Origin: Bacteroidota bacterium
GTDB lineage: Bacteria; Bacteroidota; Bacteroidia; AKYH767-A; OLB10
Direction: 5' to 3'
Length of the DNA stretch: 64,000 bases
Assembly: GCA_016717325.1 (NCBI GenBank)
Contig: JADKFV010000028.1
Coordinates: 1-64,000, forward strand
This document shows, one piece after another, positions 20,076 to 27,091 of the stretch. The translations under genes and the position numbers were made by a program. Within the stretch, counting starts at the first letter, position 1, and each line of letters begins with the position of its first letter. The notes under the pieces are model-generated. The model made no database searches and was not told the DNA's origin. It saw only the letters and a program-made list of their open reading frames with translations.

Positions 20076-20846
20076 TGAAGGAGGATCGAATGTGGTTACA
20101 GAAACTGTATTTCCATTATTGAGTCCTCTTCGTAAGGTTATCAAATCGAAATCGGATGCAGGAAAATTCCAGGCATCATAAGTAGAAGTAAAAGCATAAA
20201 CTTGTACTGTTTTTTCTGTTGCTGTTGCAGATATTGTTGCATTTCCTGTCAAGTCGTTAAGACCCGAAAAGAATACAATTACAATATCGGAGGTAACAAA
20301 ATTGTCGTAAGAATATCGCATAAAACAAAACTCTTCGGGTGAGCGTGGCCCGGCCATATTTACTGTGAAGTTTATATTTTGATTTGTATACACCGGATTG
20401 GGTGTGGTTTGCACAATGGTATTTACTGCAGCAAACTGCGTAGGCTCATTGGTTGTTTCCATCACAATGCCTTCGGTGCTGGTATAACCGGCATCTTTTA
20501 TACGTGTAGTATACCATTTATTTTGTGTAGTTGAATCGGCAAGCTCGTTATCGGAAACGGGAGAATTGTACCAAAGGAATAGTGAAGCTTGATTGTAAGT
20601 AGTAGTACCAAACTGACGCCATTTGTTTGCATCGTTGTCCGATTCAATTACATACTGATTTGCCGACAATTCGGCCTGCAAAATCACTGATGGATATCCG
20701 GGAATATCCTGCAACATGTCGTAACCGGCACCATACCAATCGGTTCGATATTCAGCATGCAACTTGTAAGACTGGCTCATCAAATGACGGGCGTTCATAG
20801 TAAAAATCACAACTAAAATTGTGAATACTGGAAAGATTTTTTTCAT
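15366..20846 (-). CDS. Giant secreted repeat protein, N-terminal fragment (signal peptide and modules 1-14)
   Basis: A signal peptide (about residues 1-25) and a unique N-terminal domain (about 26-255) precede 14 tandem modules of about 112 residues. Each module starts with a strand like Val-Thr-Phe-Arg-Val-Asp-Met, continues with Pro-His-Val-Val-Gly-Ser-Phe-Asn-Asn-Trp, the hallmark of glycogen/starch-binding E-set domains (CBM48/CBM20-like), and ends with a cysteine part (Ala-Cys-Gly-Val...Val-Cys-Tyr-Ser-Ser-Cys-x-x-Cys). The four regularly spaced cysteines per module suggest disulfides outside the cell. A stop at 15366-15368 follows a one-base insertion in an A5 run; the downstream frame supplies four more modules and the sorting domain, giving about 2,365 codons in total. 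It is likely a long surface fibre or adhesin binding polysaccharide. The ligand is inferred from fold resemblance only. Confidence 0.88.
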   Translation of the reverse strand: MKKIFPVFTILVVIFTMNARHLMSQSYKLHAEYRTDWYGAGYDMLQDIPGYPSVILQAELSANQYVIESDNDANKWRQFGTTTYNQASLFLWYNSPVSDNELADSTTQNKWYTTRIKDAGYTSTEGIVMETTNEPTQFAAVNTIVQTTPNPVYTNQNINFTVNMAGPRSPEEFCFMRYSYDNFVTSDIVIVFFSGLNDLTGNATISATATEKTVQVYAFTSTYDAWNFPASDFDLITLRRGLNNGNTVSVTTFDPPSASTVRFRVDMKNVTPGPNGPHVVGSFNNWDSTTTPMTQGVGSLWFADVVVDTNDILQYRFLGDDTYAAQETVPNACGVDDGFGVYNRKLNVPNVANTTLPVVCFSSCAACVYPDTVLVTFRVDVGGPAPNGVSVFGSWDNYAGTALGLIGGTTWGAAIKLDTTTQVLYYYKKGTLAENFYGNCTKPNGLGGNYRFLNVPEANTVLNIVCFNNCQNCANNNKVTVTFRVDMTGTPLGPGNAHVVGNFNNFNPFATLFYPKGNGIYEATALIDTTQVIYYKFLRDASFTGEEKVPEACGVFYGAWGDTLRKLTIPENDTLLDVVCYSSCIACQPTSLVEITFRVDMNIVPVGPGGVHMAGNFNGWNTTQIPMTQEGSTTIYRCVLKLDTAIRIKFTYFSDTTLASHENIPSNCGHGGNGQNFQGREYDVDQVSTVLLPVCFGYCSCNNVGKVKVRFRVDMANTTIGNSYAHIVGTFNNFDPTATIIFPVNGTIYIQDVLLDTNTTYQYKFLRDANFIGAEVVPSACGVPDGNGGYLREVYIGYQDTMIKAVCYGGCSGACPPNSQKEITFKVDMSNTTIGPGGPHVIGNFNNYDVTATPMIDGGNGLYYSAVFVDTSQTIIYKFLKDSSLVDQEQVPVACNDANDFRQVYMGNTGQIVPTVCYGSCTTCKQGQTADVTFRVDVGQSGFGSGVYLATSDNGFNPLQMNSLGGSVYSLTLNLDTTLSLDYYFINNLGPGGDEIVPSACGVLNGFGNYYRHLEVPESPLLLPNVCFGECVLCPPPPLSDVTFQVNVSNTNIGANAMYLAGDFNSWNTTSLLMTNYGNGIWKRTVTLDTTKTIQYRFFVGNTFAGSETVNSACGITDTVGGLSRQLEVPETDVILPAVCLNECANCPANVNVTFRCNLAQTTIGAGKPHLAGTFNGWSLTATPMDSIGNSIYEKTLTLDSTLTYEYKFLSDTLTTAYEIVPNACGINNGGVYNRKLIAPEVTTVLPAVCYASCNPCVFPDSVDITFKVDLSLVTLGNGGPHLVGSFNNWNANKNPLSQITGNIWGTTLRLDTTEVIEYKFTTDNNIASQELVPVLCGTPNVFYGLVRKLIVPQVDSTLTTVCFSSCVACPLPVTANVRFRVNMLQTTIGAGKPHLAGTFNGWSNTLTPLDSIGNGIYEVTLQLDTTSTIQYKFLNDTTFNTVETVPVLCGVSDGFGGFNRSLAIPESDILLPTVCYSACTDCVFPDSVDVTFQVDLAQVTLGPGGPHLVGNFNGFDVKATPLANVTGTIYAATLRLDTMLNAEYKFLVDTSYINEEFVPQACGISNGFGGYNRLTFVPENDTVLPVVCYSSCAACVVPDSVDVTFQVDLAQVTLGQGGPHLVGSFNSFDVKATPLANVTGTIYAATVRIDTTANVEYKFLVDTSYINEETVPQACGVPNGFGGYNRFLSVPENDTVLSVVCYSGCSACVVPDSVDVTFQVDLAQVTLGQGGPHLVGTFNGFDVKATPLANVTGTIYAATVRIDTTSNVEYKFLVDTSYINEETVPQACGVPNGFGGYNRFLSVPENDTVLSVVCYSGCAGCVFAR

Positions 20847-21109
20847 ATTGAGATTTATAATTTTTATTGTTTTTGTTTATATGTATTGCCGTAAATAGTA
20901 TACGTTAGAACAAACGCATTTGTTAGGCAATTTAATTTTTGTGCGAAGATAAAAACCACGAAGTTTATTCAATAGCCAATACAAAATAGTTATACACGAA
21001 TGTTTCAAAAAATGGGTGAAAAATAAAGTGAAGAAGATAGGAAATAAATTAATTCTTAACGGTAAGGTAAGTAATGGTGATGTTCTGAAAAGCCCGAAAA
21101 CACACAGTT

Positions 21110-21793
21110 CTAATCGTTGGAGGCAAGCATATTACCGGGAGTTATCTTTTTTCCATATCCATTTGAATAAAAAAGGTTATTCCAGTTACTAACAAATGGT
21201 TTATTACTGGCATCATTCACTTCCAACTTAGTACCCCCAATTTGTAATTGACGAATTTGAATGATTTGCCGGTATTGCAAAGCAATTTTTATTTCGTGAG
21301 GGCTAATGTTCAATATTTCGCAATTAGTTTGCTTCATCATTTTAAACAAACCCTTTTTCCCATCGTACCACCAATTTTGCTCTTCGCCTTCTACTACCAA
21401 AGTGTTATGGTGTGCAACCTCCCGAAATGCATTCCTTGCATTTGGTAAGGGTGTGTAAATATAAGTACCGGGGTCGAGCAAAATATCTACACCATCCACC
21501 TGAAGTTCTATGCTGAGTTTGTCGCTATGTGTATGCCCCCAACTGTGAATGTAATTTTTATTTGTGCCACAGGCAATGCTCAAAAAAAGATAATCGGATT
21601 TTACTATTACCAGCCCGAACTCGTTATAGGTAATTATTTTGATGTTTTTAAATAGTGCATCCCCACATTCATATGGCCCAAACACCTTAGATTGTTTATG
21701 GACTAAATTCTTTTCGTCAAGTTTTAAATTTGCAGGATGATTTTTATTTAGTAAGGTTTGATCCTGCCCGAAAAAGTCAGCATAAAAAATCAA
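21110..21793 (-). CDS. Heparinase II/III-like lyase, C-terminal fragment
   Basis: This fragment carries the beta-rich heparinase II/III-like domain: the conserved Trp-Gly-His-Thr-His-Ser-Asp motif (catalytic-type His), Leu-Leu-Asp-Pro-Gly-Thr-Tyr-Ile-Tyr, and Ala-His-His-Asn-Thr-Leu-Val-Val. The family cleaves acidic polysaccharides by beta-elimination. The TTG at 21793 is only the first possible start in this frame. Reading upstream in the same frame gives Gln-Pro-Gly-Arg-Lys-Leu-Ile-Phe-Tyr, which joins naturally to the end of the upstream fragment if one base is added in the T5 run at 21809-21813. So this is the second half of a single gene of about 765 codons. Confidence 0.85.
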   Translation of the reverse strand: MIFYADFFGQDQTLLNKNHPANLKLDEKNLVHKQSKVFGPYECGDALFKNIKIITYNEFGLVIVKSDYLFLSIACGTNKNYIHSWGHTHSDKLSIELQVDGVDILLDPGTYIYTPLPNARNAFREVAHHNTLVVEGEEQNWWYDGKKGLFKMMKQTNCEILNISPHEIKIALQYRQIIQIRQLQIGGTKLEVNDASNKPFVSNWNNLFYSNGYGKKITPGNMLASND

Positions 21794-23406
21794 CTTGCGT
21801 CCTGGTTGTTTTTCGAAATAATAGATTTAACTAATGAATTTTCGAAAGGGAAAAGATTTTGCGATTGGTCGAATATTCTTTGCTCAAAAATTCCATTTGT
21901 TGCACTTAAATATGTTTGATGATTTAAATTATTTTCATCCCAAAAATCACCATTACCATACATGGTCAAATATCCTTTTAAGTTTTCGTATTTCTCTTGT
22001 GCATTATGGTTGCTAATCATTTTTCCGCAAGGAGAAAATTTAAAAAACCTCCCGCTATCGTTATCACCTATCTGGGTTATTTCTCCATTGTGTTTGGTTA
22101 TGTTTTTTGAAAACATAGCAGCCTTGTATACCATCTGCAAATTACCGCCAATAGCTCCTTCTACCCTACCCGACTTATACAAAGCATCTAATTCTTTTTT
22201 AACGTTGCTTAAAACTTTTAAATTTATAAAAGGTTCTTTTTGAAGTTGCTTTTGTGTATGCTTCTGTAATTGATGCCAACGGAGCGTTCCCAAACCACAT
22301 ATCAATGCCGAGCAATAGGTAATTAACTCGCCACTAAGGCGATGATAACTTGTGGAACCTTCGAAATTGGATCCTTCGCTAAAAAATTGTTTTTCGGTTT
22401 CAAATAACAACTCCTGAACCGATAGCCACCACCAGTTATCATTTACATCATTAGATTTTAAATAGCTGGCCACAAACAACAAACCGGCAACATTGCTCAG
22501 GTAATGATTACTGCCCATTCCTTCCTGATACTCCAAATGGTTTGTAATAAAATAACCATGACTATATACGTAATTGGCAAAATGTTGTTTAAAAGTCTCA
22601 TCGATTAAATTACCGGAATCGAGTTGGCAAAAAATATCATAAGCCACCAACATATTTGCCGCACGAATACCAACATCCATTGTACAACTCCAGTTTACGC
22701 CAATGCCGGCAGGATTGAGCGCCATAAAATCATAAATCTGGCAAACATATTCTGTAATGATTGTATTTTTTAAATCGGGAAGAATGGCAGCAAACAAAGC
22801 CAACTGAGGTAAGTGCTGTAAGCGTCCCAATTCCCAGGGCACTTTAATATCGATGCCTTCGCCTTTAATTTGTCCATATTGAGTAGCGTGTGTTTGTTGC
22901 GAATCGAAGCGAAAGCCCGACTTAAAATCTCGGTGCCAGTCGATGGGATTATATGCGTTGTTGGTCTTCCGAATTATATCAAACAGCTTTTTACTTTCCT
23001 GAACGTAAAACGAAGGCAAAACTTTTGCAAGCCAATTATTTTCGAAATCGAAATCAATATCCGAAAAGCTGCTTTCATACACATTTCCCTCAACGCCCAA
23101 TGCTTTTTGATTATAATTTAAACTTACCCATCCACTTCCGAGCAAATCGAAATGATGAGTGCAGTACTTTTGACATAAATAATTTGCAGTAGAAATATCA
23201 AGATTACTAAAATCTAAATCGGCCAGACTTATAAAAGAAGTAGTAATGATACTTTCGGAAAGCGTGCTTCGCAAATCACTTTTCAGTAATGCAGATATCA
23301 TTGCAGGCTGTTGTCTTTTCTCAATAATATTACGCCATATTTTTTTCGCCAATATTATTTTTGGGAAATCGAATTTATTAAGCCAAAGTTGAAACTGTTT
23401 TGTCAT
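21790..23406 (-). CDS. Heparinase II/III-like lyase, N-terminal alpha/alpha-toroid fragment
   Basis: The 538 residues are the helical toroid half of a heparinase II/III-family enzyme, including the conserved Ile-Lys-Val-Pro-Trp-Glu-Leu-Gly-Arg segment near residue 190 and the Asn-His-Tyr-Leu-Ser-Asn motif of the active-site face. There is no signal peptide, as is common for the type found in polysaccharide biosynthesis clusters. The frame ends in Asn-Asn-Gln-Asp-Ala-Ser-stop, which is not a family end; the C-terminal domain continues in another frame. With the fragment downstream it would make a full-length enzyme. Related proteins occur with asparagine-synthase-like genes in exopolysaccharide loci, and an asnB lies 28 kb away here. 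Confidence 0.87.
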   Translation of the reverse strand: MTKQFQLWLNKFDFPKIILAKKIWRNIIEKRQQPAMISALLKSDLRSTLSESIITTSFISLADLDFSNLDISTANYLCQKYCTHHFDLLGSGWVSLNYNQKALGVEGNVYESSFSDIDFDFENNWLAKVLPSFYVQESKKLFDIIRKTNNAYNPIDWHRDFKSGFRFDSQQTHATQYGQIKGEGIDIKVPWELGRLQHLPQLALFAAILPDLKNTIITEYVCQIYDFMALNPAGIGVNWSCTMDVGIRAANMLVAYDIFCQLDSGNLIDETFKQHFANYVYSHGYFITNHLEYQEGMGSNHYLSNVAGLLFVASYLKSNDVNDNWWWLSVQELLFETEKQFFSEGSNFEGSTSYHRLSGELITYCSALICGLGTLRWHQLQKHTQKQLQKEPFINLKVLSNVKKELDALYKSGRVEGAIGGNLQMVYKAAMFSKNITKHNGEITQIGDNDSGRFFKFSPCGKMISNHNAQEKYENLKGYLTMYGNGDFWDENNLNHQTYLSATNGIFEQRIFDQSQNLFPFENSLVKSIISKNNQDAS

Positions 23407-23678
23407 TATTTTTTTTCGCGGGGCAAATGTAGTTAGTTATTGCTTATTTGGTTTTTGTTCAATTGGTTCAAGGTTTTCTGGGATTATAAATTTCGATTCT
23501 TGTTTATGGTCATGGCTTCGCTGATAACATTTAGAATCGAAATTGAGCCGTAAATCTTAGAAAAGCTCATAATTTGGAAACACTTTTTACTGAAACAATT
23601 AACATGTTAAAAGGTGACAGGAAGATATGTGCAAAAATGAGAAACATGAAATATATATTAATTATTAATACTTATTTA
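23407..23678. other. Non-coding stretch with a spaced 12-base inverted repeat
   Basis: There is no gene here. AATTTCGATTCT (23489-23500) and its exact complement AGAATCGAAATT (23533-23544) form a 12-base stem with a 32-base loop. No T-tract follows on either strand, so it is not a typical terminator. The rest is AT-rich spacer between divergent genes. Confidence 0.5.
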
Positions 23679-23708
23679 TTGTTTATCAATATATATTTAT
23701 TATCTTTG
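23679..23708 (+). promoter_or_regulatory. Complete Bacteroidota-type promoter (TTG-N19-TATCTTTG)
   Basis: A TTG at 23679-23681, exactly 19 bases of spacer and TATCTTTG at 23701-23708 reproduce the Bacteroidota housekeeping consensus. It ends 27 bases before the ATG of the DUF2975 gene and should drive the DUF2975/HTH pair. Confidence 0.75.
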
Positions 23709-23735
23709 CAGCTCACAATTAAAAATTAAATTCAT

Positions 23736-24275
23736 ATGACAGTAAAATCTAACATCATTTTAAAAGTGCTCAACGTATTCACTTGGGCAGGCTTTATCGG
23801 ACTTTGTGTAAAAGCCGGGGCTCTTATTACTTCTTTTGGCATTAGTATGTTCATTAATCCCAGCGGGTCGAAAAACCTTTATTTAGGATTGGATTTGTCT
23901 CAACTAAAAGAATACAGCAATTATCAATATGCTTATTTGGTTTCGAGCATTATTTCAATTTTTGTTCTTCAGGCTATTATGTTTTATGTGCTGCTAAGCA
24001 TTTTCAAAAAAATCAACTTAGTAAATCCTTTTGACCAATTAATAGGAAAACTTTTTTCGAAACTAAGTTTAGTATCATTTGCTATCGGGGTTTTAAGCAA
24101 AGTGACTTTTGAACTCTCTTCCAAATATATAAGTCAAGGTATGAATTTTCCAAATTTAATTGAACACATAATTCATGGCGATGCCTTCTTATTTTTTGCA
24201 GGAATTTTATTATTTGTTTCAATGTTGTACAAAAGAGGAATTGAATTACAAACCGAAAACGATTTAACAATATAA
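23736..24275 (+). CDS. DUF2975-family membrane protein
   Basis: This is a 179-residue protein with four predicted membrane segments (about residues 13-35, 65-90, 105-125, 145-165) and the family pattern of a hydrophobic pair before and after a short loop with Leu-Lys-Glu-Tyr-Ser-Asn-Tyr-Gln-Tyr. DUF2975 proteins are of unknown function. They are commonly paired with a short HTH regulator, like the yoaS/yozG pair of Bacillus, and that regulator follows here after three bases. A complete promoter sits upstream. A membrane protein whose expression is set by its partner regulator is inferred. Confidence 0.85.
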   Translation: MTVKSNIILKVLNVFTWAGFIGLCVKAGALITSFGISMFINPSGSKNLYLGLDLSQLKEYSNYQYAYLVSSIISIFVLQAIMFYVLLSIFKKINLVNPFDQLIGKLFSKLSLVSFAIGVLSKVTFELSSKYISQGMNFPNLIEHIIHGDAFLFFAGILLFVSMLYKRGIELQTENDLTI

Positions 24276-24278
24276 GTT

Positions 24279-24483
24279 ATGGCTATTATAGTAAATTTAG
24301 ATGTCATGATGGCAAAAAGAAAAATGTCGTTAAACGAATTGTCGGAAAAAGTGGGATTAACTCTTTCTAATTTGTCCATACTAAAACTGGGAAAGCAAAG
24401 CAATTCGCTTTAGCACCTTAGAAGCAATTTGTAAAATTCTTGATTGTCAGCCAGCCGATATTTTAGAATATCAATCGGACTAA
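24279..24483 (+). pseudogene. Cro/CI-type HTH regulator (YozG/HTH_26-like), interrupted by two indels
   Basis: Starting at the ATG at 24279, three bases after the DUF2975 stop, the frame encodes Met-Ala-Ile-Ile-Val-Asn-Leu-Asp-Val-Met-Met-Ala-Lys-Arg and an HTH segment (Leu-Asn-Glu-Leu-Ser-Glu-Lys-Val-Gly-Leu). It then shifts. Adding one A in the run at 24383-24386 and one in the run at 24397-24399 restores Thr-Gly-Lys-Ala-Lys-Ala-Ile-Arg-Phe-Ser-Thr-Leu and the family end Cys-Gln-Pro-Ala-Asp-Ile-Leu-Glu-Tyr. The intact product would have 68 residues. The conserved protein on both sides suggests sequencing error more than decay. Confidence 0.8.
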
Positions 24484-24514
24484 AAAATTTCACTTCGATT
24501 GTGGTGTGTCAACA

Positions 24515-24925
24515 GTATTTGCCCTCGGTTGGCCTCCCCCCAAGCCGCATTCCGTCTTAAATTTTTTTGTAAACGCATCAAAACATTAAATTGCATAATT
24601 TATAAAGCCGTTGGCTAAAGCCGAACGGCAAAGATTGTTTGGCGATAATCTTAGGAATCAATCTGTCCTCGGTTGGCGTCCCCGCCAATCGCTTTCGGCT
24701 TTGGTTTGCTGTCCTCTGTTGTATTGGTGTCAACTTAATTGTAAATATATCCAATAAAAAAACCATAATGTTGAAGCATATTGTAGCAACGGTTTTAAAC
24801 CTGTGGTGTTTCGAGATGGTATCGTGCGGATGGTTTGTGGGGACACAAACCATGTATGGCGCAGACTTGGAAATGCAAAGATATCGTGCTGATGGCTAGT
24901 GGGGACACAAACCGTGGCTGGCGCA
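24515..24925. repeat. Interspersed hairpin repeats with GGGA/TCCC loops, including a 43-base direct repeat
   Basis: The 549-base gap from 24484 to 25032 is non-coding. TTGGCG-TCCC-CGCCAA (24673-24688) and GGTTTGTG-GGGA-CACAAACC (24832-24851) are perfect hairpins with complementary tetraloops. Two direct copies of a 43-base unit (24821-24863 and 24883-24925, period 62) each include the GTGGGGACACAAACC core. A degenerate TTGGCCTCCCCCCAA copy lies near 24530. They look like one dispersed repeat family. Confidence 0.65.
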
Positions 24926-24937
24926 TTCGTAGTAAGA

Positions 24938-25020
24938 ACTTACAAACTTTCCCAACTTTGAACCTCTCTAACTTTGTACTTTCTCAACTTTCCAAACCTT
25001 CAAAACTTTCCAAACTTCCC
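24938..25020. repeat. Degenerate AACTTTCC-type low-complexity repeat
   Basis: About ten imperfect copies of an 8-9 base pyrimidine-rich unit (AACTTTCC, AACTTTG and variants) run in tandem up to the 3' end of the LolA-like gene. The tract has no coding potential. Confidence 0.7.
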
Positions 25021-25032
25021 CCCGCAACAAAC

Positions 25033-25731
25033 TCATTTAAAAACACTATCGTCTATACCATTGTTCAAAATATAGGTCTTATAAGTTATAGTGACCTTGC
25101 CTCGCTTTGCTTGTTTTGCGTTCTTTTGTTTTTGTGCCGATGATTCATAGTCGGCAGCAATAGCCTTTGGAATTTTAAATTTGTTGACATCCATTTCAAA
25201 CACAACTTTGTCGGGCAAAAGATAGTTGGCATATTTACCATAAGTGAATTCGAGGTCGACTGTGCCGCGCGACTTTGTAGTAACCTGAGTTTTGTATATC
25301 AACAATGTACTGGCATCAATCCATACTGTACCAAGCACAAGATCGGAGGTATCACTCTTGGGTAATAGCTTTATAATCTTTAAAATGATATTATTATAAA
25401 GCTGAGTACCCATATCAACAGCGATAAAATTTTCGGAGTTGAGCAAAGTAGCAAACAAAAAATCGGGGCCTTGCTTTGGCAATATTGCAATGCCTTTCGA
25501 TTCAATATGCATTTTATCGGGCTGCTTGTAATAAATAAAAGCATTTACAGGCACAATCTTTATAAAACTTACATCGGTTTTTATATTCACTTCGGCTTTA
25601 TAATTTTTAACAGCATTAAATTTCTTTTCTGCACTTTTAAGCAAAGTAGCCCCATCTTGCCCATGTGCATTTTGCAACAACAGTGTTGCGCAACAACAAA
25701 GCACAAATATTATTTTTTTGGTGTTTTTCAT
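25033..25731 (-). CDS. LolA-like outer-membrane lipoprotein-sorting/DUF2092-type periplasmic protein
   Basis: The ATG at 25731 is preferred to the one at 25788 because it begins a clear signal peptide (Met-Lys-Asn-Thr-Lys-Lys then a hydrophobic core, cleavage after His-Gly-Gln). The mature 210 residues have the half-barrel pattern of LolA/DUF2092 proteins: Lys-Asn-Tyr-Lys-Ala-Glu-Val-Asn-Ile, Tyr-Tyr-Lys-Gln-Pro-Asp-Lys-Met-His-Ile-Glu-Ser, and a Trp-Ile-Asp/Tyr-Lys-Thr-Gln strand. It is predicted to bind a lipid or lipoprotein in the periplasm. It lies five bases after an ABC permease gene, so it probably belongs to the same operon as an ABC system. Confidence 0.8.
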   Translation of the reverse strand: MKNTKKIIFVLCCCATLLLQNAHGQDGATLLKSAEKKFNAVKNYKAEVNIKTDVSFIKIVPVNAFIYYKQPDKMHIESKGIAILPKQGPDFLFATLLNSENFIAVDMGTQLYNNIILKIIKLLPKSDTSDLVLGTVWIDASTLLIYKTQVTTKSRGTVDLEFTYGKYANYLLPDKVVFEMDVNKFKIPKAIAADYESSAQKQKNAKQAKRGKVTITYKTYILNNGIDDSVFK

Positions 25732-25736
25732 TTCTA

Positions 25737-26579
25737 TTAAACTAAAATATCTTTTCGGGTAAAATGCCATGCTGCAATACCAAGGCATCCAACAATGTGT
25801 AAAAGTAAAATCAACATAGAATTCAAAATCTCATGATACGGCACAGGGTTTTCGAAAAACATGTGCCATGCTACTAAATGTGTTGTAAACATATATGGAT
25901 GAATGGTTTGAAAGGAAGGCAAATCGAGTGTGGCAATAATGGTAAACAAAATAATAATGGCCATAGTGGAAATAATAGGGCCTACAGAATTATTGGAGAA
26001 ACACGAAAGCATAAATGAAATAGCCGACACAACAGTTAAGGCAATAAATGCGGCACCAAATGCGGCAAAAAAACGCCACGAAATATCGTTTGCAGGGAGT
26101 ATGGTAATTTCTTCGCTACGCAAAATCATCAAATCACCTTTGCCAAAAAATAGTATTCCAAAACCCCAGGCAACAATGGCAAGAAAAATCAAAATAGTTG
26201 CTGTGTAAAAACTGCCGGCAATAAACTTGGCAATAAATATTTGCATACGCGATACAGGCTTCAACACCAACAAACGCAATGTGCCCGCTGCCCCTTCGCC
26301 CGACATTAAATCGCCTGTGACGAGCGCAATTAGCAGAGGCACATGTATTATCAACATTTGCAAAATAATATAGCATACCAGATTGCCATTTAATATATTG
26401 CCTTCCACTGCAAAGGATTGCTGCAGGCTTTGAGTGACAATGTTTATATAACTTTTACCATCGGCATATAACGCAAAATGTATGAGGGAAGAAATAAGAA
26501 ACAAAGCAGCAAACCCAATATAACTTCGGGGCTTGGAGTAAATTTTATATAATTCGGCTTGTAGCAAATTGAAAAACAT
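25737..26579 (-). CDS. ABC-2-type transporter permease
   Basis: The 280-residue membrane protein has six hydrophobic segments and a cytoplasmic start (Leu-Gln-Ala-Glu-Leu-Tyr-Lys-Ile) typical of NatB/ABC-2 permeases. The loop Asp-Leu-Met-Ser-Gly-Glu-Gly-Ala-Ala-Gly-Thr-Leu-Arg matches the coupling segment conserved in this family. The ATPase gene lies 14 bases upstream and the LolA-like gene five bases downstream, giving an exporter operon of three genes. The substrate is unknown. Confidence 0.9.
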   Translation of the reverse strand: MFFNLLQAELYKIYSKPRSYIGFAALFLISSLIHFALYADGKSYINIVTQSLQQSFAVEGNILNGNLVCYIILQMLIIHVPLLIALVTGDLMSGEGAAGTLRLLVLKPVSRMQIFIAKFIAGSFYTATILIFLAIVAWGFGILFFGKGDLMILRSEEITILPANDISWRFFAAFGAAFIALTVVSAISFMLSCFSNNSVGPIISTMAIIILFTIIATLDLPSFQTIHPYMFTTHLVAWHMFFENPVPYHEILNSMLILLLHIVGCLGIAAWHFTRKDILV

Positions 26580-26593
26580 GGTGTATAATTAAT

Positions 26594-27091
26594 TTAATCG
26601 TTTGTGAGTTTTAAAACAATTCTTCGAGCGGCCGCTTTTGATTTATGCCACTCACATTCACTCCCACTATCAACAAGTAATTTATTTACTGTGCTAATAT
26701 TATTTTGCGAAGTTTGAAGTACCACCATATTTTCTTTTTCATGAACGCCTGAAATATTCAAAGAAACATTTTGCAAAACCTGCAGTGCCTTTTGTGTATT
26801 ATCGACATCAAAATACACCTGCAATTGTTGCTCATTTAGTAGTTCACTCACCTTGCCCTCCGCAATTTTTTTCCCCTTATTAATAATCACCATTCGCGAA
26901 GCAATCAATTCTATTTCAGATAAAATGTGTGAGGATAAAACAACAGTAATATTTTTATCGCGGCTCAGATGTAAAATTAAATTTCGAATATCGATAATAC
27001 CCTGCGGGTCGAGGCCTGTGGTAGGTTCATCCAGCACAATAAGGCGTGGGTCGTTTAGAAGCGCCTGTGCTAAACCTAAACGTTGCTTCAT
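26594..27091 (-). CDS. ABC transporter ATPase, C-terminal fragment
   Basis: This fragment starts just after the switch from the upstream frame, at Met-Lys-Gln-Arg-Leu-Gly-Leu-Ala, the end of the ABC signature. It carries Walker B (Leu-Ile-Val-Leu-Asp-Glu-Pro-Thr) with the D-loop Gly-Leu-Asp-Pro and the switch His (Leu-Ser-Ser-His). The upstream frame supplies Walker A. One extra A in the 7-base run (27106-27112 on the plus strand) would join them through Thr-Tyr-Ser-His-Gly-Met-Lys-Gln-Arg. The intact product is about 306 residues and would power the permease encoded downstream. Confidence 0.88.
   Translation of the reverse strand: MKQRLGLAQALLNDPRLIVLDEPTTGLDPQGIIDIRNLILHLSRDKNITVVLSSHILSEIELIASRMVIINKGKKIAEGKVSELLNEQQLQVYFDVDNTQKALQVLQNVSLNISGVHEKENMVVLQTSQNNISTVNKLLVDSGSECEWHKSKAAARRIVLKLTND

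Noticed and set aside
24639..25143. Plus-strand frames over the repeat region
   Set aside because: They are built from hairpin and low-complexity repeats and run antisense into the LolA-like gene.
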